Assembly: GCF_030445035.2 (NCBI RefSeq)
Contig: NC_080682.1
Location: 31,664,770-31,728,769 of the forward strand
Origin: Dasypus novemcinctus
Lineage: Eukaryota > Chordata > Mammalia > Cingulata > Dasypodidae
Length of the DNA stretch: 64,000 nucleotides
Direction of reading: 5' to 3'
In this document: positions 1 through 11,418 of the stretch, piece after piece
Layout of the letters: every line of letters starts with the position of its first letter
Numbering within the stretch: the first letter of the stretch is position 1
The notes under the pieces: generated by a model
Seen by the model: the letters and a program-made list of their open reading frames with translations, nothing else
The model's database searches: none
What the model was told of the DNA's origin: nothing
Made by a program: the position numbers and the translations under genes

Positions 1-800
1 AGGTATTTTTAAAAATTTGAATTGCCTCATTTATGATACAGAATGTTGCTCCATTTATTATGGTATTCTTTGATTTTCCTTTTCAAAGCAATGCAGTACT
101 CAGTATAGATGCCTTGTTCATGTTTTATCATATTTCATTAGTTATTATTAGATATATTAATATTAAATTATTAACTATTTTATACTTTTATAATATATTT
201 TAATTCAATTTTAATAATTTGTTAAATTATAGTCTTTATGAACAGTTTTTGTATATTGGTCTCAAATCCCCAAAACCTGCTATATCACTGATTTTTTTTT
301 TTTAAAGCAACATCCAGATTGGATAAGAGGAGTAAAACTGCATGTAATTGCTGGTGATATGATTGTCTAAAAAGTAAATCTGAACTTATGTACAGAAAAG
401 CCTCTATATTTTATGGATATTAGAGAAAGTTTGGCCTAATAGAATGAGTTATGTTATATTTTCTTCTGTTCCTTTTCCTGAAATTTTTTGTGTAGAACTG
501 GTATAATTTCTGTATTAATGTTTGATGGAATTCACAAATGTAGCTACATAGGCTTGAGTATTCCTTTTGAGAAGATTTCTTTTAAAGATATAGGACTAAT
601 GAAATTATTTGTTATTTATTTTTAATGTGCTTTGTAATTTATATCATTCAAGCAAATTTCCAATTTTAAGTTGTTGAATTTACTGTCCTTAATGTATTAA
701 TAATATGCCTTTACTTCCCTTTTAAAATCTGTACAATGTGTAATGATAGCATCTCTGTCATTAAGAAATAAAATGTTTGTTAATCAATGATCTAATTGTC
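1..800 (-). repeat. Old L1 ORF2 remnant, reverse orientation (start of unit A)
   Basis: AT-rich sequence whose minus strand resembles the reverse-transcriptase part of L1 ORF2. It reads as the antisense strand of L1 and matches, segment by segment, the better preserved copy at 20330-22640. No open frame survives. It is the left part of duplicated unit A. Family and end points were judged by eye. Confidence 0.55.
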
Positions 801-1411
801 CTATTTATCAATATATATGAAAATAAAAGCTAATTAAATGCAAACCAAATAGAAATAAGGATATTATAAAATTATGTAGAATTCAATGACATAAATAACA
901 GAAATAAATACAGAATGGCAACAAAGCCAAAATTTGGTTATATGAAAGGGTTATTAAAAGTCAGAAGACTTTAGCAAGGTTAATCAAAGAAAAGAGAAAA
1001 AAACACAAATTACCAAAATGAGGGATCTCTTATACTTTGCCTTTAGTAGTGTGAAATTGCAAAACATCTTGAAATACTCTGTCATAAAGTATGATCAGAA
1101 TTTTACTTCCAGGTATTTATTTACAATACTATCAATTTGCACGATTATAAGCACAGTATCATCATAAGTAGTTTGAGATTCATATCTGGTCTTAGCAGGT
1201 ATGAGCAAATGGTCACACTTCAGCATGCTTGCTCTTCCTTACAATCAATTTCAGAGTACATGAGCAGATTATTCTCAAAGAGAGAAAAATAAATTACTCT
1301 TGGACTTTAAATGAAATTATAAACCCACTTCAGATTCAGACACCAAATGCTCTTCTGAACAGTTAATTTCTTTGATAACAAGGTTCTGACCCTTCATCAA
1401 GAAGTGCTAGG

Positions 1412-1820
1412 GAAGTGGACTTGGCCCAGTGGTTAGGGCGTCCGCCTACCTCATGGGGGTCCAAAGTTCAAGCGCCGGGCCTCCTTGACCCATGTGGAGC
1501 TGGCCCATGCACAGTGCTGATGCGCGCAAGGAGTGCCCTGCCACGCAGGGGTGTCACCTGCGTAGGGGAGCCATGCACAAGGAATGTGCCCCGTAAGGAG
1601 AGCCGCCCAGCGGGAAGAAAGTGCAGCCTGCCCAAGAATGGCGCTGCACACACGGAGAGCTGACACAACAAGATGATGCAACAACAAAAAAAAGAGATAC
1701 AGATTCCCGTGCGGCTGACAACAACAGAAGCAGACAAACAAGACGCAGCAAATAGACACAGAGAACAGACAACTGTGGGGGCGGGGGGGGGGGGAAGGGG
1801 AGAGAAATAAATAAATCTTT
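1412..1820 (+). mobile_element. DAS-III type SINE (tRNA-derived)
   Basis: The element starts with a tRNA-like head: an A-box region (ggcccagtggttaggg) and a B-box region (gttcaagcgcc). A body of about 300 bp rich in 'ggagctggcccatgc' and 'aaagtgcagcctgccc' motifs follows, then 'gagctgacacaacaagatg', a G-run at 1777-1794 and an A-rich tail (aaataaataaatc). The layout is typical of armadillo DAS SINEs and is a main clue to the host lineage. It lies inside unit A and is absent from the matching part of unit B, so it inserted after those units split. It encodes no protein; frames read across it are spurious. Confidence 0.85.
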
Positions 1821-2046
1821 TAAAAAAATGAAAGTTAGAATGAATGAGCAGCAAATACATCATTTTTATATCAGTTGATTTTGTTGTGAGATTAATAGTT
1901 ATTTTCAACATGCTATCTGCCAATAAAATTTTGTGGTTCCCTAAGAGATAAAAATAAAAGTTTTCATGGATCTGTAACATAGTATTCCATCTGATGGAAT
2001 GTCTTTCCTCAGATCCCTCCTCAAGGAACCCAAGTCCTCCCAATAC

Positions 2047-2096
2047 CACACACACACACATACACACACCACACACACACATAATCACACACACCC
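2047..2096 (+). repeat. (CA)n microsatellite
   Basis: Interrupted CA dinucleotide repeat of about 50 bp. A shorter CA-rich tract lies at the matching place in unit B (about 27157-27180), so the seed predates the duplication. Confidence 0.9.
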
Positions 2097-2859
2097 ATGG
2101 GAAGTTTTCTTTACTAAAAAAATACAAATAATCCCAGGAGCAATACTATATTCAACTAAATAAAACAGAGCTATAATCACTATTTAGTTGCAGCTAATTT
2201 CCTTTGGAATAGAGAAAAGGTTTTTCCTACAATACTACAGATGATTCCATGGATCCAAAGAAAATACAAGTTTTGCTAGATGTATGAAAGTCCCCTAGAA
2301 TTGAAATATTGAAAAAGAAAAACATTACTGCCACTGCACTTCTTCTTGACCTCCCTCTGGCTCCTAGGCAAGAGTAACTCATTCAAATAAGGGTTCAGTG
2401 GAAGTAAGGCACATATTTTGTTGAGAAGAGTCAAGTGCCTGGACTCAAAGAAATGTCCGAAGAGATGTGAACCAAGACACAAGGCAGATATTGGGTTATG
2501 TGATCTGTGAGACGTAGAGATAGGAGGTAACTGGAATACCAATGACTCCTTGATAAAGAAAATGAATAACTAAGAAATATTATAGGTGCTGCTGACCGTG
2601 CTAGATTCAGTTCTATACCTGACAGTCACTTATATATATTTATGCTTAAATTTCTGCATGTCAGACATAATGTAGTTCCTGATTAATACATGGTTGTAAA
2701 TAGCATAAGATATTCAGAATATGTGACATTATATTCAGTCAAATAAAAAAGGAATTAGTATCTTTTAATTCAATCCAGTAAGCATTTAATTCTTATTTTG
2801 TTCCACACTCTAAGAAAAAGAGAAACAAACAAAAATAGACATAGCACTTAACATATAGC

Positions 2860-3515
2860 TCAAATTGCAAAAAAAAAAAAAAACCTAAAAAATAAATGCT
2901 ACTATATTATTTGAAATAGATAAAATTAAATATAATTAGCAACATAAGAATTGGGGAGAGTAAAGGATATAAATCTGGTCTGTTGCTAGGTCAATAAACT
3001 CATGAAAAGCAGAATATATAAAGGAAGGTGATTTATATGTAAGACAGGGACCCTCAAGATTAGGGGAAGATATATATCAATAACAAAGGAGATAGCACAG
3101 ATAAACACAGACCTGTGAAAGATTATGGAGTAGAACTGGAAACTATAATGATCACTATAGCTGTAAATCATCGTAGTAGAGGAAAGAGAAAATGTAGAAA
3201 GTAAGGGGAAAAGGCTTAACATCAGCTTCTCTTATGCCATATACCACACTAAAATGTCATATGACTTAGTCCACATAGTCATTCAGCATCTTTATAAAAC
3301 ATATTACCTCAATTTCATATATTTTTAAAATAGAAACCATCAAAATTTAGTAAATTGACAAGACTACAAGATAAACGTTGACTGTCAGTATTTGAGCCAC
3401 ATAACATTGATCCGAAAGCCTATCTTCATTGTATAAAACCATACTTTTCTTCCATTGCAGTGGGTTCTAAGATTAGCAAGGAAGACTTGAACAAATTGGA
3501 AAGATTTCTTATGGA
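2860..3515. other. AT-rich intergenic sequence
   Basis: No gene or recognisable repeat seen. It lies directly downstream (in OR orientation) of the OR fragment, where the rest of that receptor would be expected. I could not find the TM3 'MAxDRYVAIC' or TM6-7 motifs in any frame, so the OR is truncated here or decayed beyond recognition. Confidence 0.4.
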
Positions 3516-3519
3516 CATG

Positions 3520-3823
3520 TTAGAAGGTTGAATTTATTCCAATAAAAACAGCTGCCATATAAATTTTGGACATGGGAGAAACATGATTATCCACAGTGGA
3601 GGTGAAAGAGAGATCCATGAAGGGGAGGTGGCAGAGAAAGCAGTACACTGGTTGTTTGATTAAATGGCTACAGGTAATCATATGTAAAATGATGAAGTCC
3701 CCATTAAAACTGTCAAGTAACAGAGCAGGAACAAGAACGCAACAGTAAATGTATTTTCTTATTCTCCCATAGTCCAAGAAGACAAATTCAGTGACATTTT
3801 TTGATGTTCTAGGAGGATGAGGT
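3520..3823 (-). pseudogene. Olfactory receptor pseudogene, family 4, N-terminal fragment
   Basis: Read on the minus strand from about 3823, the sequence encodes an OR-like amino end (an NVTEFVF motif with an N-glycosylation site), a TM1-like segment, then 'QPVYCFLCHLPFMDLSFTSTV', which corresponds to the conserved PMYxFL-LSxxD region of TM2 in OR family 4. After that the similarity is lost and a stop follows at 3520. The Gly-Asn pair of TM1 has become Gly-Asp. About 75-80 of some 310 residues are left. It sits in unit A at the position held by the intact OR in unit B, so it is probably a dead paralogue of that gene. The call rests on motifs; the subfamily is uncertain. Confidence 0.75.
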
Positions 3824-3910
3824 GAGTTTATAAAACAGATTAGAAACTCAATTTATCTGAAATAATACAGAAAGTAATATAAAAATTTTTATTACATTGG
3901 AGAGATTTAT

Positions 3911-4382
3911 CATTGTGACCTGTGCAGTGTAGTCACAATCGAACAGTTTCTGTGCAGTCCCTAGGAGGGGGAGATGAGGGGATGGAGAAATGAAAGACAC
4001 AAAAAAGCAGGGATCAGGTGGGCTGTGAGTAGCTGCAGGAGTGCAACAGCTACCACAAGCACACATCCTGATTACACAGTTTATTTTATACCTAAGTACA
4101 AACAGTATAGTCAACACTTCCCACAGGAAGGTTTTGTTTCTAGGTCACTACAAATACACAAGTTATTCTTTGTATTTATTAGCCTTCTGATAACGCAGTT
4201 TTCCTAGACTTCATTATCCATAATAAACATAGCTTTGATCAACACATAACCTTGCCAGGGATGCCTCCTTTTTTATCTCCAGTTTCTCCAGGTGCACTTT
4301 CTTCTTTATCCACATTCTTTCTGTGAACCTTGGAGCCTGCTTTGTAGGCCTCTGGGAGTCTTGCTTTGCAGGGATCCCCACA
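3911..4382 (-). mobile_element. Solo LTR, probable class II endogenous retrovirus
   Basis: On the minus strand the element begins TGTGGGGATCCC at 4382, as many betaretrovirus-like LTRs do. It has a TATAAAATAAA box that combines a TATA element with a polyadenylation signal (around 4075-4095) and ends near ...GGTCACA at 3914. The 6-mer ATTTAT lies at 4383-4388 and again at 3905-3910, three bases beyond the expected CA end, which fits a 6-bp target duplication with a short end irregularity. No internal retroviral sequence adjoins it. It lies about 90 bp upstream of the OR fragment, in the same orientation. Confidence 0.55.
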
Positions 4383-4389
4383 ATTTATA

Positions 4390-5990
4390 AATTGAAACAT
4401 GACACAGAACATAATGGTTTTAGTTCAAGAAAATATTTTAAATTCTTTGTAGATTTGGGCATTATGATGTCAAATGAGATTTAATGAGAGCACTTTTACA
4501 AATGTTTTACCTGCAAATAACTTCCATAATAACCCAACAAATTAGTAGACATTAATCTTATATTCATTTTATATATGTGGAAATAGAGGTAAGAAGGATT
4601 CAATAAATTAGATCAAATAATACATTTTCAAGTAGCAGATCTAAGTAATGAACCTTTATCTGATGCCAGATTCTATGTTCTTCACAGCTATTTTACATTA
4701 TTTACAGGCCAAATGGATTTCAGTTCTTTTCCATCTCAATAAGGAAAAATGGTCTTTATCCATCTCTATCTCTGTATAAATTTATGCAAATCACTCCTCT
4801 TCTCTATGCCACATATAATTTAGCCATACAGTTCCAATCTTAGATTAAAATTCCATATATCTGGTGAAACTCATTGTTTACTCCTTATATTTTTTAAAAA
4901 TCAGGGCTCTTAATCATACAGAAATCAAATCCTGAATTAGTTACTAATAATTTCATTGAATTTAAACTTAGCATATTTTGGGGGATTGAAGATGTGGATA
5001 GTCTGGAAATAGGGAAATTGAAAATCAAGGGCTGGGTGTCTGAATATAGCAACATAGGATATTATTATATGAAAGCTTCACTTTTCTCCTAATTATTCCA
5101 AAGGCACATTTTTATGCTGCTGTTAGAAACACTTTAGGAAGCTAATTGTTTTCTTTTACAGAATTGAAGGAACTGATGAAATGAAAGAATTACCTTTTTA
5201 ATTAAATATATATTTACATGAGTTTAGACATCCAGTTGTAGTGTATTTGGGATGAAGGAAATAATGTGACGATATGTCCTCCTCATCAATACAAGGTTTC
5301 ATGGAATGATTTTCTTTTTTTCCCTTTTTACAATGAGGAATTAATATGATTTAGTGTATAGATCCCTAGTCTAAGGATCATGGGGACAAGTAGTCAGTCT
5401 TAGATCTCCTAATAATTGCTATTTTCCTACTACTAAGCACATTCACTCTGAGATTTCATATTCATCTGTCAAGTTCAACTGATGATACTGGATCTACTTA
5501 TATTCTGCCAGGAGCAAAGAAAGGAATTCCATGTAAAGTTATGATTGTAACTTAAGTCAAGTATACAGACTAACTCCCTGTAAGTACAGTTTAAAAAGTA
5601 CTTCTTTATAAATTAAAAATACCCAGTCCTATTATCTGAATGTGGAAGAATCTGATGGGATAAAGAATATAGAGAGACAGAGGGATAATTTACATTAAAA
5701 TTGAAGAACAAAATTATAGAAAAGCTAAAAAATGAAACTGTAGAAACCAAACTCTTGTTTTAGACTATTTCTTTAATATTGGTGCAAAGTTTGGTATCTC
5801 TTAACACATAGTTGAACTCCTGCTGTACTTAAATGATTGGACATCAGTTGAGAAAATATAGATGCCTGTATGAAAAGAATCTTTTATTGTTTATTTATTT
5901 TTGCATTTTATTTGTTGTTTTTATTATTTTATTTTATTATCGTTTTTATTTGTTTGTTTTTTTTTCTGTTTGCTTTGTTTTGGGAGAGAT
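4390..5990. other. AT-rich intergenic sequence
   Basis: No gene, tRNA or repeat that I can name. A T-rich run of about 90 bp lies at 5880-5970. Read frames are short and without motifs. Confidence 0.4.
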
Positions 5991-7230
5991 TTGAATCACA
6001 GAAGGCTCACAACAGTGGCATGGGAGGATCACTGGTGCAGAGGTGATGCGGGGATGTACGGGGAGGGGTAAACTTTGGGCATGCCTCTATGGTATAAGAA
6101 TATGTTTAAGCAGTCATGGAGCATGGTCTCAGTGCGTGGAGACCCACACAGTAACTGAAAGAATATTGAATTCTTATCCTGGGAGGTCCTGCTACATTCT
6201 CCAATAGAGCAGTAAGAATCCCCTGAGTACATGGGTAGTGCCTTATAAAGGAAGACAGATCATTACCTTAGGCCCTGATAATGATGGTTGTATTTATGAA
6301 CCTTTTCTTATGAAATTGAAACTTAGCCTAGTATTATATATTGCCTAAGAGTTACCTCCTGAAGGCCTCCTTGTTGCTCAAAATGGCTTCTCTATAAGGC
6401 AAACACAACATATAAACACACTACTCTACCCCCCCCACCTCTGCTGTGGGACATGACTCCTGGGGATAAGCCTCCCTGGCACTGAGAGGTTATTATCAAG
6501 CACCAACTAGTGATGTACCTGGAAAAAGACTTTGACCGAAAGGGAGAAAAATTAAATAAAAATGAGTTTTTATGGCTAAGAGATTTCAAAGTTAGTCAGG
6601 AGTTCATTCCTAGGTTACCTTTATGCAAGTCTCAGCAGGATCTCCTGACTGCTACAGTAAACAGCAGGGCTCCTGAGGGCTCTGGAGTCATCTAGACACT
6701 ATAAGCAAGGCAGACAATCTGAGGAATTTGGCACCATGCCAGTAGGCCTTACTTGAGAATGTATGTTCCCCATGAGATTTTGAGGGTTGGCAAACTTGAA
6801 CTACTTGTCAGAGGCACTAACAAATGGTTCAGGCTAGCCCACCAGTCAAAAACGCTACTTCTGTAGTAGAAAGATAACATCCAAGCATTTTTAAGATAGC
6901 TGGGTTCACAGCTTTGATTACTAGGTGCAACCCCAGGCAATGAAAGGCACAGTGCCTATGCCCAGAGCCTTGTTCCTTTGGAACCTCACTGAAAAGTTTA
7001 CTTGACCAGAAGGAAGAAATCAACAGTCATATCTCTCCTTGGGGTTTCTGATGGAATGCAACTAAACTTAATCTTTCATTTCCCTTGCTCCTCATGGGAG
7101 GTGACACATGAATAAAGTTTCAGCTCCAGGCCAACCATGTCCTCTGCCTTCCGCCCTGGAGTGAATCACTTCAATTCCCTTGGACTCGACTTCTGTGCTG
7201 GAGTTGACACAGATGGCCTTTAAAGTCAAC
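5990..7230. other. Unassigned sequence, perhaps an old interspersed repeat
   Basis: Base composition is more balanced than in the neighbouring DNA, with phrases such as 'gggacatgactcctggggat' that look repeat-derived. I could not assign a family. No reading frame longer than about 67 codons, and none carries recognisable motifs. Confidence 0.3.
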
Positions 7231-7248
7231 TCTAAAGTCTAAACTTTT

Positions 7249-7333
7249 TTTTTTAGGAAGTACCAGGGATTGAACCTGGGACCAATTACATGGGAATCAG
7301 CTGCTCAACCACTGAGCTACACCTGCTCCCCTA
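7249..7333 (-). mobile_element. DAS-type monomeric SINE with target-site duplication
   Basis: The minus strand reads as a tRNA-like monomer: A box 'tgtagctcagtggttg', B box 'ggttcaatcc', then an A-rich tail. Both sides carry the 15-bp direct repeat AAAGTCTAAACTTTT (7234-7248 and 7334-7348), a clear target-site duplication from L1-type retroposition. It is a SINE rather than a functional tRNA gene because the acceptor end runs into an A-rich tail. Confidence 0.85.
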
Positions 7334-7348
7334 AAAGTCTAAACTTTT

Positions 7349-8125
7349 AAAGTCTAAAATTCTACACAGTGAACCAATAACTAGCATTCTGAAGACCTGC
7401 CTAAAATAGCTCCTGATAGGACATCAAAATGCAGCTTTTACCCGGGAACCAGAGTTCAAGTTTACTTGTTTTTGTTTTTCTTTTTTTAAAGAATCCTAAC
7501 AGATGCTGAACGGAATGAATGCATATAGGCATTTCATTGTTTCTTAACCCAGAAAAAAGCTAAGGGAGGGATGGTGAAGAACCATAGAAACTAGTGTTCT
7601 TTATAATTCAGCTTTCTTCTCTGTATATGCACTTCTACTCTCAGGTGTAATTACGTTCAATAAAAGGCTTCTTTCTTGGTCATAAAGAAAAAATGAACCG
7701 GATTTTCAGGTATGAAATCAAACCATTTAAAATACAAACTTGTGAAAAGTTTTTTGTTAAGTTATGTCACAGTAATTAAGGCAATCTTAGTTAATTAAGG
7801 GAATTCTGGCTACAGACTCTAGACTATAGGGGCCTATGTATGCAAAGAAAAGAGAAAAGCGGTGCCACTTGAAAACAAAACTAGCCAGAGAAAGCATACT
7901 TGACCTGTTATTCCTTTTTTAAATCCCACAATAGATCAGTTCACCTAGTCAGATCTGCCTTATCTGCCACTCACACCCGACAAAAGAGCACAGAGCAGCT
8001 AGCAATTTGTGTTGCCTGTGCCATTCCACCAGGACAAAATATCCTTAACACGAAATCATTATTCAATATTAAGTAGACAGATGCTTTGTCCCACAACGTT
8101 GTGAGATCATTTTGACTTTTTCCCT
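7349..8125. other. Unassigned intergenic sequence
   Basis: No gene recognised. An AATAAA-like signal near 7660 ('caataaaaggcttc') could belong to a decayed LTR, but no paired ends or promoter-like part could be defined. Confidence 0.3.
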
Positions 8126-8129
8126 CTTA

Positions 8130-9240
8130 TTTTTTTTTTTTTTTCTTCCTTTTTGTTTTGGAGGGTTCAGCTATCCCTGGTTGGGATCGGTCTACAACTT
8201 GAAATGATGTGCTGAAAGCACAATCAAAGAGATGAACTGTAAATGCAAAGTCACCCCATGATAACCGCACAACTTGCAGAAAGATATAGCAAGCAATCTC
8301 GCTGGTATTAAGTTACTCAAAGTCTGCAGGTTTCGGACTGTAAGGTAATTAGAATGTAGCTAAGTTTTCCTAGCAAGAAAAAAAAACGGAAAATGAGCTA
8401 TTCAAGATCGCATATGAAGTGATTCTAAGAGAGACAATATTTCATCCAGAGCTGCTAAAGTCCGGATGTGTGTTACACAAACACCTCCATTCCCACCTTT
8501 CAATCTGTCGACCACCTCCAATTTACTCTTTACATTTAGGATTATGACCAAGTCCCCAGAAGAAACCACACAGGCATCTCACTGCAAGTTTCTTTTGGCC
8601 AGCAGGAAATTCCCGTAGTTTCCTCCACCGCAGCCAGTTACGCTGGGACTGGCTCCCGGAGGGGATCAGGGCGCGGGGCAACGGCGTGCATGGCCTCAAG
8701 GCGGCGGTGCAGCGCGGAGGTGCGGTAGCCCAGCGCAGCGGCTTGGCCCCAGCTCGCCGAACTAGTCCTCTGCGCTGCGCAGTTGGTCGAGCTGGCCCGG
8801 CAGGCGGACGAGGGCGCGCGCTGCCCTGATCCAGAGAGCTCAGGGGCGGCCCGGGCTTGGCGACGGCTCCACACGCTCTAGGAAAGGGCAAGGGGGGCTG
8901 CGATCGGCTCAGGGCGCAGGACCAGGCGTGTGGCGCCCAGCCACATCCGGCAAAAAGGCGGCTGCCGCGACCCTCGACTCGGCTCCGGGAGGTGGCCTCG
9001 GGATCCAGCCACGGCTGCGGGCGTCTGGCCTAGGGCTCCGGGAGCTCCTGGCTGGAGACGGGGTCAGGTGCCTGGTCCCGGCAAAGTCTTCAGGACATCG
9101 GGCGGGTTACGGGCTCTGGGGATCCGGAGGTGGCTCTAGGATCCTGGAAGGGTCTACCGGGATCCGGACAGGGAACCCGGTCTGGATAGGATCTCCATAG
9201 TACCTCAGCTCTCGCAGAGGGGCTGGACGGAAGGACTAGG
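8130..9240 (-). pseudogene. CpG-rich tract, possible processed pseudogene (or orphan CpG island)
   Basis: From about 8630 to 9240 the DNA is strongly GC-rich with many CpG dinucleotides, unlike anything else in the window. Read on the minus strand, the GC-rich part is followed by about 500 bp of ordinary 3'-UTR-like sequence that ends in an A-run (a T-run at about 8132-8147 on the plus strand). That is the layout of a retroposed mRNA with a GC-rich 5' end. Two overlapping minus-strand frames (8523-8891, 122 codons; 8638-8874, 78 codons) are open through the GC-rich part, but I recognise neither product. GC-rich DNA has few stop codons, so open frames are weak evidence. I found no target-site duplication. 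Alternatively it is a real CpG-island promoter, or it belongs to the adjoining LTR element. Confidence 0.35.
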
Positions 9241-9257
9241 GCCCTGAGCTAGAGGCT

Positions 9258-9721
9258 GCAAGTACCCTTACCCTGAAACCCTTGGAACCATTGCTGCAAC
9301 AAAGCCAGGAGTTCTGAACATCAGAAAAACCCAAACTGCACTCAGGGAGACAGAGTAACAGATTTATTAGGCAGGGACCCAGAGGAGAGTCAATCTCCAA
9401 ATTCTGAGCCTTGTTCTTCAGTTTTCATAGGTTTATATATGATTTTATGTGGGATCAACATGAGTTTTACTCATTGGCCAAGGCTTGGTAGGCGAAATTT
9501 TGCAAGTGGGGTTACAGAAGGAGAAGGCAGGTAGGTGTAAGTTCCCAGGGGTGGTTTACAGAAGGAGGGGCAGGAGTACTTAGTTAGAGTACAGAAGTGG
9601 GGGGCAGGAGCCGTTTGTTTGATATTCTCCTGCAAGGCCATGTTCTCAAGGGCTGATTACAGAAGTGGGAGCAGGAGGGACTTGTTAGATATTTTTGCAT
9701 GGTTATGCTTTTTATTTCTCA
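9258..9721 (-). mobile_element. LTR-like element with internal direct repeats
   Basis: On the minus strand the element starts TGAGAAATAAAAAGC at 9721. It then shows four imperfect repeats of about 35-45 bp, each with a 'cttctgtaa' core (between about 9500 and 9680), as in retroviral U3 enhancer repeats. These are followed by an 'atatataaacc' TATA-like box near 9430, an AATAAA signal near 9365 and a U5-like tail. The exact 3' end is unclear and I found no convincing target-site duplication. It lies immediately upstream, in the same orientation, of the CpG-rich tract. Confidence 0.5.
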
Positions 9722-9744
9722 ATACCATCTTTAAGTCATATCTT

Positions 9745-10930
9745 TCATAGTAATTTCAAATCCTTAAAAACTTCCTGTGCTATAAGAAAACACTTAATCT
9801 CTTTTTCTCTTTCTCTTGTGCTCTCACACAGGTATATGCACACATGTAATGGTATGTGGGGATTGTGAAGACAATTTCTAATCCACTTGTTTACATACCT
9901 TTCAGTTAAAGACAACTTTCTAAAATTCCTTTGCATTACAATTTCAGCCCTAGAGAAAATTCTGTTAAAAATTGTTTGCCATGGTATATCAACACATTTT
10001 GAAAGAAGAAAAATTTTCAAATAAAACTGCTAAGAAGAGGGAATTATAACTATATTCAAGAGAAGATATGAGTTGTGTAAAGTTCCATCTATGGCAATTG
10101 CATCCGTTGTTTTTTTTCCTGTTCTTTAATATTTAGTATATCCATAATAAAGAAAAATTGTGAAAGTGACAGTCATGGAATTAATTATTGAATGAAATTA
10201 GGGTGATATGTTTAGATACCATAAAATTGGCAATGAAATATTCTAGGCACTGTGCAGGATATTTTCCTATGCTCATTCAGTTCCTCTTCACCTCAACCAG
10301 CAAAAATATTTATAAGAATTTAACCTAAAATCTTGAATTTACTAAGATCACATTTTTATATAAAATAAAGAGTTGCTTTGGATTCCAGGTGATTACCTTG
10401 AAACTTTTATATGAACATAGTCACACCCACACACTATATATAAATTTACATAAATACATTTACTACTAACCATGAAGTTCACTTCTACAACATTTTATGT
10501 ATTTTTTAGAATATCCAAAGGCCCTTCATACTGGGTGCTTTTACTTTTCTGTGACTGTGCTATAAAAGCAGCAATTAGATGTAAAAGGCCTCTAACTTTT
10601 CCTTGACTCTTCCTTTCAAAAGAAACTTGTGGGAAGACCTTGAATTAAAAGTCAACTGAAGGTCCCAGAAAGAATTACTCCTAAGGGCACAGTATAGCAG
10701 CAAATTCCTGTATAGTTATTCCTGTAGAAAGACAACCCACAATATTATTGCAGACTTTTACTTTTTTATGTTATGTATAGTGTTAATGATACTGCCAAGT
10801 GGGCCTTTTTGCCCAGTGCACTGAGAAGCCAATCCTGAGTTACCAGGATTATGTAGTTGGCCAGCAAGGAGACTGGAGGCAAATCTCAGCGCAATCTCCG
10901 AGAACAAAATGGGCACCAGGGTATTATAAT
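9745..10930. other. AT-rich intergenic sequence
   Basis: No gene or named repeat seen. Several short frames without motifs. The right edge is the insertion site of the provirus. Confidence 0.4.
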
Positions 10931-10933
10931 TGT

Positions 10934-11405
10934 TGTAGAATTTAAGAGAAGTTCAATTATTTGAGTATAGAGAGGCCAGGACTCAGGAATGATTTTGAGA
11001 AGGAAAAATGGTTTATTGACGGCCGGCCGGACTCGGGAACTTCGGTTTGAATCCCGAGCCCCGAACAAGATTTTCAAACGTCTTTTATACAGAGAGGAAA
11101 GGCCAAATGGTCCCTTTGTTTCAGTTCTCAATAGGCTTCAATTAGCATATATCTTCCACATCTTAGGTAAGCTTTTAGCATGGACTCCAGATATTCTAGA
11201 TAAGCTTTTAGCATATTTACTTTTTGCATTTCCCCTAAATACTTAAAGTTTATAGCCCTTGCATTGTTAAACATTTCCTGGGACTGGAGCCGCTTCCACT
11301 GTCCCTAAGGGCAGGACTGCAGCCTCTTACCGTTCCACACCCACAAGTCAAACAACTTAGTTATCTCTGAAGAGACAAAGAGCCTTCCACCCATAGCCCA
11401 CATCA
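10934..11405 (-). repeat. 3' LTR of the provirus
   Basis: The minus-strand sequence starts TGATGTGGGC at 11405 and ends TTCTACA at 10934. It contains a TATAAAA box (plus-strand 11083-11089) and an AATAAA polyadenylation signal (11012-11017), about 70 bp apart, defining a short R region. It is the same length as the copy at 17501. Differences from that copy include three in the 'ggccggccgg' stretch near 11020-11031; most of the differences lie at CpG or G/A positions. Confidence 0.9.
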
Positions 11406-11418
11406 TTCCCCCCCTTTT
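11406..11418 (-). other. Polypurine tract of the provirus
   Basis: On the minus strand AAAAGGGGGGGAA directly precedes the 3' LTR start. This is the plus-strand primer site expected of a retrovirus. Confidence 0.85.

Larger units (their letters stand above)
740..2860. repeat. Duplicated unit A, left flank of the OR locus
   Basis: Apart from the inserted SINE at 1412-1820, this stretch matches 26460-27860 in the same order. Shared landmarks are the end of an old L1, a block ending near an 'aaatgctcttctgaacag' type phrase, a CA-rich tract after a 'ctcctcaag' phrase, and a block with 'cattaatgcatg' type words. In both copies an OR sequence lies further right (a fragment at 3.5 kb here, the intact gene at 29.4 kb there). 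I infer a segmental duplication; identity looks low, so it is old. Confidence 0.6.

Noticed and set aside
1468-2127. 219-codon minus-strand frame
   Set aside because: It runs antisense through the DAS SINE and the CA repeat. Low-complexity composition and no motifs.
2986-3222. Rest of the OR pseudogene
   Set aside because: The hydrophobic 78-codon frame has no OR motif, so the link to the fragment at 3520 is not supported.
7249-7333. tRNA gene
   Set aside because: tRNA-like boxes belong to a SINE with an A-tail and a target-site duplication.
8523-8891. 122-codon minus-strand frame in the CpG-rich tract as a gene
   Set aside because: GC-rich DNA has few stops, a second frame is also open, and the product is not recognisable. 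Listed only as part of a possible processed pseudogene.
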